NCBI RefSeq assembly: GCF_007741515.1
Contig: NZ_CP036263.1
Span: forward strand, 5,932,860-5,996,859
Source: Adhaeretor mobilis
GTDB taxonomy: Bacteria; Planctomycetota; Planctomycetia; Pirellulales; Lacipirellulaceae
Reading direction: 5' to 3'
Length of the DNA: 64,000 bases
Position 1 is the stretch's first letter. Each line of letters opens with the position of its first letter. This document shows positions 26,239 through 36,200 of this stretch, in pieces. The position numbers and the translations under genes are program-made. The notes under the pieces were generated by a model. That model ran no database searches. It was not told the origin of the DNA and saw only the letters and a program-made list of their open reading frames with translations.

Positions 26239-27360
26239 CTAGCCTGCGGGGAAAATCTTCACGGTTGGGGGCCCGTTGTGCTGAAATTGTTCTTGGGGCT
26301 TGTCTTTTACCGCTTTTGGCAATTGCCCCACAATGTCCGTCACATCGATCATCCCCACGGGGCGACCTTGTTCGTCGATGACCGGCAGCTCGCTGATTTT
26401 GCGATCGGCCAGCATGTTCACCGCGGCACTCATTGGCTGGCCGGCGGTGATGGTTGTGGGCGAGGCGATCATGCGAGTTTGAATTGGCTGGTCGAGTGCC
26501 GTTTCGTCCCGTTGCTCGATAAGTCGTGCCAGATCGCTATCAGTAAACAGCCCCGTCAAGCAGCCGGTGCTATCGGTAAGCATGATCGCACCGCTGCGCC
26601 GGCCCGGTCGAGTGGCGGTGACCAGCACTTCGCGAATGGTTTGCGAGTCTACCGCAGTACGGCATTCTTCGAGCGTACGCATGTGATCTTCTACGCTGCT
26701 GAGCTTAAAGCCCAAGGCACCACCCGGGTGAAAGCGGGCGAAGTCTGCCGGCTCGAAGCCTCGAAGTTGGCTAGTGACTAAGGCGAGCGCATCGCCGAGC
26801 GCCAACATGGCTGTAGTGCTGGCGCTGGGAGCTAGGCCCATGGCGCACGCTTCGTCGATCTTTCCTAGCGGGAGAATTAAGTCGGCCGCGCGGCCGAGGG
26901 TGCTCGCTTCGCTGGCGGTAATGGCTATTAAGTAAGCGCCCAGCGAACGCAACGGTGGAAGCATCTGAGAAACTTCCCCCGTCTCGCCGCTTTGGGAGAG
27001 CACGAGTACGACATCACCCGCTGTGACACGCCCTAAATCACCGTGGAAAGCTTCTGCCGGATGAAGGTAGTGCGCCCGTGTACCGGTTGAAGCAAATGTG
27101 GCGGTCAGCTTCTGTCCAATCAAACCCGCCTTGCCCATGCCGCTGACGATCAGGTTGCCTTCGAGTGTGCGTATTTTCTCCACGGCTGTGGCAAACGCGT
27201 TGTCCAATCGCGGCAGCATATTTACCAATACGCGCGCTTCGGAAGCAATGACTTGCCTGCCGAGGTCGATGGTTTCTTGTGCAGTGACGGGGGAATCCTC
27301 AACAGCGTTCTGTCGAGATGGCGCAAAAGTGCGTGCGCGGGCGGCTGAGTCGTAGCTCAT
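26239..27360 (-). CDS. kdsD: Arabinose-5-phosphate isomerase (SIS + CBS domains)
   Basis: The product has 373 residues from MSYDSAAR at 27360; an in-frame start 30 codons upstream exists but lacks support. An N-terminal SIS domain contains SGMGKAGLIGQK, the HPAEAFHGDLG segment and SQSGETGEV. Two CBS domains occupy the C-terminal 130 residues (about 225-355). The protein interconverts ribulose-5-phosphate and arabinose-5-phosphate, the first committed step towards Kdo. It leads the kdsC/OstA-like group, separated from kdsC by a 175-base gap containing half-copies of a dispersed repeat. Confidence 0.92.
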   Translation of the reverse strand: MSYDSAARARTFAPSRQNAVEDSPVTAQETIDLGRQVIASEARVLVNMLPRLDNAFATAVEKIRTLEGNLIVSGMGKAGLIGQKLTATFASTGTRAHYLHPAEAFHGDLGRVTAGDVVLVLSQSGETGEVSQMLPPLRSLGAYLIAITASEASTLGRAADLILPLGKIDEACAMGLAPSASTTAMLALGDALALVTSQLRGFEPADFARFHPGGALGFKLSSVEDHMRTLEECRTAVDSQTIREVLVTATRPGRRSGAIMLTDSTGCLTGLFTDSDLARLIEQRDETALDQPIQTRMIASPTTITAGQPMSAAVNMLADRKISELPVIDEQGRPVGMIDVTDIVGQLPKAVKDKPQEQFQHNGPPTVKIFPAG

Positions 27361-27581
27361 CGTTCCAATCCTTGGTTGATGGCATTGGTCGGTAGGATAG
27401 CGGGACGCGAACAATACGCACTGGCGCGACGTAGCACAAGAAGGATACAACGCTGCTCAAAATACTCCTCTAGAAAGCTAGCCCCGTTGCAGGCCATCGG
27501 GTTGACCAGTGTGAGAGGGGTGCGCATGAGACCAGGAACGCGGAAACCCCACGGCTTGCGACGTGGCTAGGGAGAAATGAG

Positions 27582-27696
27582 GTGTGCCAGAGTGGACAGC
27601 GCATAAAAATGCTCCCGAAAAAGCCTACGTTCCAGGGGGGCAAAGAACGTAGCTACCTTTCCGGGAGCGATTGGACGCGTTATACGTCTGCCACAC
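27582..27696. ncRNA. Candidate structured RNA (nested hairpins)
   Basis: Three nested pairings are visible: gtgtgccaga 27582-27591 with tctgccacac 27687-27696 (one mismatch), gctcccg 27611-27617 with cgggagc 27662-27668, and ctacgtt 27625-27631 with aacgtag 27646-27652. The centre loop holds a G-run (ccaggggggcaaag). The element lies upstream of kdsD, in a long gene-free stretch. A rod with an internal bulge of this size resembles 6S-like RNAs, but I cannot identify it; strand is unresolved. It could also be an orphan inverted repeat. Confidence 0.45.
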
Positions 27697-28438
27697 GTTT
27701 ATCGCCTGCGTAGCGGGGCGGACTGAGAAGTTGTGTCGGGCTCCTCAGTCGAGGGGAGTGTATCAAAGCGGGGCGTTTGCTTCCGTGCTCACGCGTGCCG
27801 CCCGATGGCTGGCAAGAATCAAGTATAAATAATTCCGGTCAGCCCTTCCACGTGGTTCTCTTGTTTTAGTTGTGTCTTCTTAAGAAGGAAGAAGGTTTGT
27901 CTCGTGTGGGTCGCAGAGTAGCGAAAGGTGAGGAGCGTGACGAGAGCGATTTGAGGAAAATCTTTGCAAAGTTCTGCAATTCTTTTTTTCGCGTCGTTGT
28001 GTCGGCGTTCCTTGCCAGTCGTGTACTGCGTGAGTGATTCATTCACTCGTGTGGGCCGAAAGATATGGCACCCAAAGAAACGGGTCAACAGCGATTTGAA
28101 ACACAATCGAAAAAACTTCATCGCACGCGAAACTCAAACCAAATGCAGTCAGTGAACACCTGTCGAACGCGCGCAAGTAAGCGATACTGACCGTTGTGCT
28201 TTGCCGATTGCAAGCCCGAAGATATGGGGTGTGCGTGGTGGTGTGCTAGCACAAACCCAGATCACCTAGTCAATGAAAAATTTTCTCTTCTCGCAAGAAA
28301 GTAGACTCTCGCAGAGGCGCGGAGACAGCAGAGTAATGACGGCAGGCTGTAACAGACGGCGCAAAGCTAAGGCAGGCGATAATACTATTGAGATAGTTGG
28401 ATCCTCAGCCGCTATTAGCTGGCGAATGGTCCAAAGCA
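27697..28438. other. Gene-free stretch upstream of membrane-protein gene
   Basis: I see no gene. A stem gactgag / ctcagtc lies at 27721-27750. From about 27820 the sequence is richer in A and T and holds two overlapping, oppositely oriented ORFs of about 100 and 63 codons, both without family signatures. It could hold promoters or an RNA gene that I cannot recognise. Confidence 0.4.
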
Positions 28439-29212
28439 TCAGGTGAACATCGGGAGTATGAAGATCAGTGGCCAAGTAATGACTCCTGCCCAGTGTGTCC
28501 AATGCCGGGTTTCGAAGCCATCGAAGTCACTGCGGATGGCCAGGATACCTAAGATCAGAATTACGAACACTGAGATCACGGCAAGGACGCTAGAAAAGAG
28601 CTGACCAACCATCAGATAGCCAGGAATGACGGCAAAGATTGCCGGCACTTCCGGATTTCCAGCTGATACTGCGAGGACAGTATAAGTCCAAAGAATCAAT
28701 GAGATTGCGAGTATCAGCGCTACTAGTGCCAAGATTATTGCGAAGAATCGTCGCCAAGCTGGCGTTGCTTCAATTTGTCGAGACGCAAACCAAAAAGTAA
28801 CCGCGAGCACATTTGCCATTAGAAAGTAGTTCCCAAAGATTGTGTATTTAACGGGTGTGCGAAACAAGAAGTCAAACGCGTGCGCTGAGAGAAGCCTAGA
28901 CAAAGCTGGCAGCGTCGAAGACAGCAGAAGCCAATGCCCGGGCTCGAATTCAAAGTTGCATCCCCGCAACCGCCAGAATACACAATATCCTACTGTTCCT
29001 AGGGCAACTACAAAAACGATATACTTTGCGAATTCCGGTGCCTCCCAGGGAATGATTCCTAGGGATAGAACATTCCAACCTCTTTTCGCTATTGCGCTCA
29101 GCAAAGTTACCGCGAAAGCCACCCCAGCGACCGACGAGAAGAAAAGGTAGGGCCGAAAAGGGGGCAACACATCATCATCGACTGGATCAATTGGCACGTA
29201 CTCGTCTGACAC
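28439..29212 (-). CDS. Multi-pass membrane protein of unknown function
   Basis: The frame runs 28439-29386 (315 residues), but the first 58 residues are polar and unlike a signal. A GTG at 29212 gives a start VSDEYVPIDPVDDDV, an acidic N-terminus typical of cytoplasmic tails, so I prefer it (257 residues). About seven hydrophobic segments follow, the last three continuous near the C-terminus (FSSVLAVISVFVILILGILA). I recognise no family. The reading frame is credible because of the regular membrane pattern. Confidence 0.7.
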   Translation of the reverse strand: MSDEYVPIDPVDDDVLPPFRPYLFFSSVAGVAFAVTLLSAIAKRGWNVLSLGIIPWEAPEFAKYIVFVVALGTVGYCVFWRLRGCNFEFEPGHWLLLSSTLPALSRLLSAHAFDFLFRTPVKYTIFGNYFLMANVLAVTFWFASRQIEATPAWRRFFAIILALVALILAISLILWTYTVLAVSAGNPEVPAIFAVIPGYLMVGQLFSSVLAVISVFVILILGILAIRSDFDGFETRHWTHWAGVITWPLIFILPMFT

Positions 29213-29437
29213 GGTGTGATTGCTCTTAGCTAGGTTGGCAATAGTCAACGAAACTTCGCGCTGTGTCGTCCAGTCTAATTTCTGAGTTATGGAACTCCTA
29301 GGGTTTAGTCGCGATTTCAGAGAATCGAACGAATTACACGAATGTTTGATGGTGAACGCACGAGTGAAGTTTGCTGAGCAAACCAAATTCGAGCGATTCG
29401 CTAGATTCGTGGTTGGAAAAGAAACCCTAGCAAGACT

Positions 29438-32400
29438 CTATCCAAACCGATCCTGCAGCGCCTCAACTTGCATGTCGCGCTCGCGGAGGACTTCCATTGC
29501 TTGCACCGCAGCAGTGGCGGCTTCGATCGTGGTGAGGCACGGCACGTTTGCTTGGACAGCAGCGGCGCGGATGCGTCCTTCGTCGGTGCGGGCGCCTTTG
29601 CCGCCGGGCCTATTCATCACCAGGGCGACCTGGCCGTCTGTGAGAAAGTCCAACAGGTTGGGGTGACCTTCGCGAATTTTCTTCACTCGCTGCGAGGGAA
29701 CGCCGGCGGCTTCTAACACTTTGCCCGTGCCCTCAGTGGTCAAGAGAGTGAAACCCATCTTATGCAATCGTGCACCGAGATCGACAATCGCTTTCTTGCC
29801 ACCTTCAGAAACACTCACGAAGATATTTCCCTCCGTTGGCAGCACCGTACCTGCGGCTAGTTGGCTTTTTGCGAACGCCATGCTGAACTCTTCGCTAATA
29901 CCCATGACTTCGCCGGTAGAGCGCATCTCCGGGCCGAGCACAATGTCTACGCCGGCGAACTTAATGAACGGGAATACGGCTTCCTTGACGGAAACGTGCG
30001 CTGGGATGGGGTCTTCGGTGCAACCTTGATCGATCAGCGAAACGCCCGCCATGACTTTCGCTGCAACCTTGGCAGCTGGCAGGCCGGTGGCTTTGGCAAC
30101 GAAAGGCACCGTGCGGCTCGCACGAGGATTCACTTCAATAATGTAAATCTGGTACTTATTGTCTTCCTCACGCACGGCGAATTGCACGTTCATCAAGCCT
30201 ACGACTTTTAGATCGCGGGCGAGAGCTTCCGCAGCGGCACGTATCTCTTTCACTACCGGGCCGGGCAGACTGTAAGGCGGAATCGCACAAGCCGAATCGC
30301 CCGAGTGAACGCCCGCCTCTTCGATGTGTTCCATAATACCGGGCACGACAACCGTGGTACCGTCGGAGATAGCATCGACATCGACTTCGGTGGCGCCTTC
30401 GAGGAAGCAATCGAGCAGTACTGGTTGCCCCTCAGCAGCGACGAATGCGGCGGCGGCAAACTTCTCAAGTTGGGCGTTGTCGTAGCAGATTTCCATGGCG
30501 CGGCCACCGAGCACAAAGCTTGGTCTCACGAGTAGAGGATAGCCAATTTCTTTGGCGATCTCGCGAGCTTCACTCAGGTTACGTGCAATGCCGCCGGGCG
30601 GCTGTTGCAATTCTAAACGCTTGAGCATCGCCTGGAACTTCTCGCGATCCTCGGCCGCTTCGATGGCATCCACGCTGGTGCCAATGATCGGCACGCCAGC
30701 ATCTTGTAACGCACGAGCCAAATTCAACGGCGTTTGCCCGCCGAACTGCACGATCACGCCGTCCGGGTCCACACGATCGCAGATGTTTAGCACATCTTCG
30801 ACCGTTAGCGGCTCGAAGAACAGCATGTCGGACGTGTCGTAGTCCGTACTGACGGTCTCTGGATTGCTGTTCACCATGACCGACTCGATGCCCAACTCTC
30901 GTAGCGCGTAGCTTGCATGGCAGCAGCAGTAATCGAACTCGATGCCCTGCCCAATCCGGTTGGGGCCGCCACCAAGAATCATGATGGTTTTTGGGATCGG
31001 CTCTTGGCTATTGGCTGTTGGCTGTTGGCTTTGGTAGGCAGCTACTCGTGACTCAAATCTTGCCTGCTTGCCGGGCACTTCGTCTTCGGTTTCGTACGTC
31101 GAGTAGAAATACGGCGTGTACGCTTCGAACTCTGCAGCGCAGGTATCGACCGATTTGTAAACCGCACAGATGTTTTGATCGAGTCGTCTGCCACGCACGT
31201 CTAGCTCTTCGATGCCGAAGATCGTAGCGATTTGACGATCGGAGAAGCCGAATCGTTTGGCGGTGCGCAAGACTTCGCGATCGAGTTCCTTCCACCCGCT
31301 GCTGTCTGGCCCTTTTCCAGAAACTTCGCCAGAGGCTATGCCGCGCAGCTTCTCTTCCATCTCCACGATTTCAAGCAGATTATCGAGAAACCAGGGGTCG
31401 ATCTTTGTGAGCTCGAAAATCTCGTCGACCGTCATGCCGTCTTTCATCGCATAGCGAATGTGCCAGACCCGCTCTGGGCAAGGTCGTGCGAGCTTGGCGA
31501 CAATGTCGTCACGACTGGGCTGCTCATCGGTGCCCCACAGATCTTTGCCGTCGCAGCCGAAACCGGCAGCTCCAACTTCCATCCCACGCAACGCTTTCTG
31601 GAACGATTCCTTAAACGTGCTGCCAATGGCCATCGTCTCGCCGACGCTTTTCATCTGCGTCATGAGCGTGTCGTCGGCCTCGGGAAACTTCTCAAAGGCG
31701 AATCGCGGAGCCTTGGTGACCACGTAATCAATCGACGGCTCGAAGCATGCCTGAGTTTCACGCGTGATGTCGTTGGGCAACTCGTGCAACCGATAACCTA
31801 CGGCCAATTTCGCGGCAATCTTGGCGATTGGGAAGCCCGTGGCCTTGGACGCCAACGCGCTGGAGCGACTCACCCGCGGATTCATCTCGATGACAATCAT
31901 GCGGCCATCGTCTGGGTTCGTGGCGAACTGAATGTTCGAGCCGCCGGTCTCCACGCCGATCTCGCGGATCACCGCTAGGCTCGCGTCTCGCATGCGTTGG
32001 TATTCTTTGTCGGTGAGAGTCTGCGCCGGGGCTACGGTAATCGAATCGCCCGTGTGTACGCCCATGGGGTCGAAATTTTCGATGGCGCAGATAATGACGA
32101 CGTTATCGTCCACGTCGCGCATGACCTCCATCTCGTACTCTTTCCAGCCGATGATCGACTCTTCGATGAGTACCTGCGTGGTGGGCGATTGGTCGAGACC
32201 TCGCAAGACCAACTCGTCGAACTCATGTCGATTGTAAGCAATCGCTGAACCGCTACCGCCCATCGTGAAACTGGGACGCACGACCGCAGGTGTGCCGATC
32301 ACTTCGACCCACTCGCGTGCTTCTTCAATACTGCTGACGGTTTTGCCGCGGCAAGTTCCCAGCCCAAGCTTCGCCATCGCCTGCTTAAAGCGTTCGCGAT

Positions 32401-32782
32401 TCTCAGCTTTGTCGATCACGTCGGCATCAGCACCGATCAACTCGACGCCGTACTTCTCAAGCACGCCGTTGGCGACCAAATCCATCGCCACGTTGAGCCC
32501 CGTCTGCCCGCCAAGTGTCGGTAGTAGTGCATCAGGTTTTTCAGCTGCGATCACCTTCTCGACGATTTGCCAAGTGAGCGGCTCGATATACGTTCGATCG
32601 GCCGTGGCCGGATCGGTCATAATCGTGGCCGGGTTGGAGTTGACGAGCACGACCTCGTATCCCTCCTCGCGCAGCGCTTTACAGGCCTGAGTGCCAGAGT
32701 AATCGAACTCGCACGCTTGCCCGATAACAATGGGGCCAGAACCAATGAGCAAGATGCGGTGAATATCGTCGCGACGGGGCAT
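29438..32782 (-). CDS. carB: Carbamoyl-phosphate synthase large subunit with a repeat-derived insertion
   Basis: The protein has 1114 residues: two ATP-grasp halves plus a C-terminal MGS-like allosteric domain. The first begins LLIGSGPIVIGQACEFDYSG; the second begins ILGGGPNRIGQGIEFDYCC. It makes carbamoyl phosphate from bicarbonate, ammonia from CarA and two ATP, for arginine and pyrimidine synthesis. Length exceeds the usual 1070-1080. Between the halves, residues about 581-597 include QSQQPTANSQEPIP, encoded by a heptanucleotide repeat (see 30999-31034). The frame is kept, so activity may be unaffected. carA is not in the window. Confidence 0.95.
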   Translation of the reverse strand: MPRRDDIHRILLIGSGPIVIGQACEFDYSGTQACKALREEGYEVVLVNSNPATIMTDPATADRTYIEPLTWQIVEKVIAAEKPDALLPTLGGQTGLNVAMDLVANGVLEKYGVELIGADADVIDKAENRERFKQAMAKLGLGTCRGKTVSSIEEAREWVEVIGTPAVVRPSFTMGGSGSAIAYNRHEFDELVLRGLDQSPTTQVLIEESIIGWKEYEMEVMRDVDDNVVIICAIENFDPMGVHTGDSITVAPAQTLTDKEYQRMRDASLAVIREIGVETGGSNIQFATNPDDGRMIVIEMNPRVSRSSALASKATGFPIAKIAAKLAVGYRLHELPNDITRETQACFEPSIDYVVTKAPRFAFEKFPEADDTLMTQMKSVGETMAIGSTFKESFQKALRGMEVGAAGFGCDGKDLWGTDEQPSRDDIVAKLARPCPERVWHIRYAMKDGMTVDEIFELTKIDPWFLDNLLEIVEMEEKLRGIASGEVSGKGPDSSGWKELDREVLRTAKRFGFSDRQIATIFGIEELDVRGRRLDQNICAVYKSVDTCAAEFEAYTPYFYSTYETEDEVPGKQARFESRVAAYQSQQPTANSQEPIPKTIMILGGGPNRIGQGIEFDYCCCHASYALRELGIESVMVNSNPETVSTDYDTSDMLFFEPLTVEDVLNICDRVDPDGVIVQFGGQTPLNLARALQDAGVPIIGTSVDAIEAAEDREKFQAMLKRLELQQPPGGIARNLSEAREIAKEIGYPLLVRPSFVLGGRAMEICYDNAQLEKFAAAAFVAAEGQPVLLDCFLEGATEVDVDAISDGTTVVVPGIMEHIEEAGVHSGDSACAIPPYSLPGPVVKEIRAAAEALARDLKVVGLMNVQFAVREEDNKYQIYIIEVNPRASRTVPFVAKATGLPAAKVAAKVMAGVSLIDQGCTEDPIPAHVSVKEAVFPFIKFAGVDIVLGPEMRSTGEVMGISEEFSMAFAKSQLAAGTVLPTEGNIFVSVSEGGKKAIVDLGARLHKMGFTLLTTEGTGKVLEAAGVPSQRVKKIREGHPNLLDFLTDGQVALVMNRPGGKGARTDEGRIRAAAVQANVPCLTTIEAATAAVQAMEVLRERDMQVEALQDRFG
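30999..31034 (-). repeat. Heptanucleotide tandem repeat inside carB
   Basis: On the minus strand the unit AGCCAAN occurs about four times in a row (AGCCAAC, AGCCAAC, AGCCAAT, AGCCAAG) in the linker between the two halves of CarB. A heptamer can shift the frame on slippage, so this stretch must be conserved in number to keep carB open. Confidence 0.75.
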
Positions 32783-32980
32783 GATTTAGGTGGAGAGGGA
32801 TTAAGGAAAGGGTGTTAGGTGGGAAGAAGGGTGGGTGTGAGCCGGGCAGTCCCCTGCCGTGGACCGATCCCTCGAGCCCTTCTGAGAGCTTTGATTCTAA
32901 AACTAAAATCGCTCCAGCGTATCACGCCCCGGGGGAAGCCTTCAACCGGCGGCCCGCCTAAGTGCTAGCCCTAAGCCGAA

Positions 32981-33067
32981 ATAGCCGCGAGCCTACGGCT
33001 CGCGGTGCGCAACGGTAGACGGAGCATTTGAGCAATTCTCCGGCGTCCTGTTAGGTCATGGCTATTG
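32981..33067. repeat. Dispersed repeat, TAGCCGCGAGCC family, copy 1
   Basis: Begins tagccgcgagcctacggctc, contains gagcaattctccgg and ends ggctattgg. Related copies lie at 36762-36851, 39122-39212 and (inverted) 52485-52574. This copy's right arm is the most diverged. It lies in the carB upstream gap. Confidence 0.7.
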
Positions 33068-33269
33068 GGGTGGGAAGGAGGATGGCGGCTCAAACGCAAT
33101 GGAAGCTTGCGTAATCGCAAGAGTCGCTGGAAACAGGGAACTCTCCTGGTGGGATTTTCGTACCTGATGAGAGAGCTTCTCTTCGCGCGCTGGGGAATTG
33201 CGTCCAGAATAGGGGCGAGCCCCCCACAGCTCCGCTACATTATCTCATTCGGTCACGGAAGCCCCTCTC

Positions 33270-36200
33270 ATGTCACTCGCGTCGTGCCTTGCCAAACATT
33301 TCTCTGCAGCGGTGAAGAAAAAGGGACAATCCTACTACAACTCTGGGAAAGTCTCCCTCGATGACTCAACTGGGGTGGATGTGGAAGCAACCGTCCGAGG
33401 AAGTGGACGCTTGCGCTACGAGGTTGATATCGATTGGTCCAACCCCCGCGACAATGTTTTCGCCCGGTGTAGTTGCCCTCATTATGAAGGGGGAAACTTT
33501 TGCAAGCATATTTGGGCAACCCTGCTGGAAACTGACGATCAGGGAATTGCCGATCCGTCCCCAGCAGCCGGCCAACTGGTGCTCCTCCATGAGTACGACG
33601 ACGAAAATGAATACGACCAGGAAGATAGCTGGCTCGAATACGAGGAAGATGTACCGCTGCTGATTTCTCAGATGGCCGACGGCAAAGTGTCGAAGAATTC
33701 GAGGACCCCATCGAACAATGCCACTTGGCACCAACAATTGGCAGCTTTAGGTAGCGGCAGTTCAACAGTGGGGATCAATCCCTCCAGGCCGCAAAGCTCG
33801 CGTCAGCGCCAAGTGCTTTACGTGTTGGACATCGCGGCCAGCTTTATTGCTCGTGCTCCCTGCGTGTTACTCTACCAGCAAGAAAAGAAGAAGAACGGCG
33901 AGTGGGGTAAGTCAAAACAGTTCAAGCTGAATCGTACACAGATCAAGAGTATGGAAGCTGCCGACCAAGAGGTGCTGTCGTTGGCACTGGGAACGTATAC
34001 CGGCAACTCTTGGCACACCGATTATCGCGCTCCTCTCAGTGAGCGTTACCACGAAGAGGTCGTCAAATTCGAGCTCACCCCCGAGCATCACGAATTGCTG
34101 CTACCAAAGCTGTGCGCCACAGGGCGTTTCGGTTGGTTTCTTGGCGAGCAGCAGGAGGCGGAAGACGCACAACCTCTTACCTGGGACGAGGGACCGGCGT
34201 GGCAAATGCGAGTTCGTGTGAACGACGTGAAGCAACGAAAACGCTGGCAGCTGGTCGGCGAGTTGTTCCGCACCGCCAGCGACAATGCTCAGAAACGAGG
34301 AAAAGGAAAACAAAGCAAAGAAGTCACCACTCCACTGAGCCAGCCCGTGCTGCTACTGACAAGCGGGGTGGCGATTTTTGAAGATCACGTTGCCCGGTTC
34401 GATGGCGAATTCGACGCTCGTTGGTTGCAACTGCTGCGGGCAAATAGTTCGGTAGATATCCCCCACAAAGATCGCCAAACCTTGCTTGCCGAGTTGTGGG
34501 CCACGCGTAACCCACCCGAGGTGGTTTGGCCGAAAGGCCTGCAACCTCAGCAGAAGCAGGTCCTGCCGCGTGGTTACTTGAAAATCAATGCCGCAGACGA
34601 ACGCGGCTATAGCAAACAGCGGTTTCTGCAGGGCATGCTCGGCTTTGCCTACGAGGAAACTCAGTTTCCTAAGGGCGACACGCGACATGTGGTCGCTTCC
34701 GAGGAAAGCGAAGTCGTCCTACGCGACTACAAGGCCGAAACAGCGTTGCTCAAGGAGGCGGCTGACCTAGGCTTGGAAGACTACCAAGACCGCTACTATG
34801 CCGGCCAGCGGAAATACGGGCACGAGGAGAATATCCGACTTCCGCGCAACCGCTTCACGGAGATTGTCCGCGAATTGACCGAGCGTGGTTGGCAAGTCGA
34901 AGCCGAAGGGGCCAAGGTCCGCACGGCTGGCGCGTTCAATATCAACGTCGTAAGTGGGGTCGATTGGTTCGATTTGGAAAGTGACCTCGACTTTGGCGAA
35001 GTGAGTGCGTCGCTTCCAGCACTGCTCGCTGCCGCTAAGAGCAACGACGGATACGTCGAGCTGAGCGATGGCTCACGCGGCCTGCTACCCGAGGAGTGGC
35101 TGGAAAAGTTCGCCCCATTGGCCGATTTGGCTGAGGTCCATGAGGAGAAACTCCGCTTTCGCCCGTCGCAGGCGCTATTACTGGACGCTCTGCTGTCCGA
35201 CCGACAGGACGAATTGAATGTTCAGTTGGACCGCCAATTTCGTGATTTTCGCAAGAAGCTCGCCTCATTTGCCGGCGTGGAACCAAGGGATGCTCCGCGC
35301 GGGTTCCAGGGCGAATTGCGCGACTATCAATGCGATGGCCTCGGTTGGCTGAAGTTCTTGCAAGATTTCAACCTGGGCGGTTGCTTGGCAGACGACATGG
35401 GCCTCGGTAAGACGATCCAGGTGCTCGCACTGCTGCAAAGTCGTCGCACACGACGTCTGAAGAAGGGGGAGAAACGACTTCCCTCGTTAGTGGTCGCGCC
35501 GAAAAGCGTCGCCGGCAATTGGGTGGCAGAAGCGAAGAAGTTTGCCCCTCGTCTGGTAGTTCTTGAGTATGTAGGCACAGATCGTAGCAGTTTGGTCGAT
35601 CAATTCGACGAGGCGGACATGATCATCACGACCTACGGGACGCTGCGTCGCGACATCGAAGATCTCAGCCAGCGGGAATTGGACTACGCCATCCTCGACG
35701 AATCGCAAGCGATCAAGAACGACAAATCGCAAGCGGCCAAAGCCTGTCGATTACTCAAAGCCAGTCATCGCCTCGCGCTGACCGGCACCCCCATCGAAAA
35801 CCATCTGGGGGAACTGTGGTCGCAATTCGAGTTCCTCAATCCGGGAATGCTGGGCCGGAGTTCTGCGTTTCGCAACTTTGCTCGAAGCGGAAAGCAGGAC
35901 GACGAACAAGCCCAACAAGAATCTCTGGCGATGCTCCGGCGGGCGATTTCCCCGTTTCTGTTACGTCGCACCAAGGAAGAAGTCCTCAAGGACTTACCCG
36001 CCAAGCAAGAACAAAGTCTCCCGTGCAAACTGTTGCCAGCCGATCGCAAGCGCTACAACGAACTTCGCAAGCATTATCGCGATTCGCTACTCAAGCGCGT
36101 TGATAACGATGGCATGAACAAGTCGAAGATGCACGTCTTGGAGGCGCTGCTGCGACTCCGCCAAGCGGCCTGCCACCCAGGGTTGATCGACAAGAAGCTC

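Noticed and set aside
27582..27696. tRNA or tmRNA reading of the nested hairpin
   Set aside because: No acceptor stem with CCA-type end, no T-loop, no reading frame for a tag peptide.
27819..28121. 100-codon minus-strand ORF in an AT-rich stretch
   Set aside because: Odd composition, no Shine-Dalgarno, overlaps an opposite ORF of similar weakness; treated as non-coding.
31232..31978. 248-codon plus-strand ORF opposite carB
   Set aside because: carB is unambiguous on the other strand.
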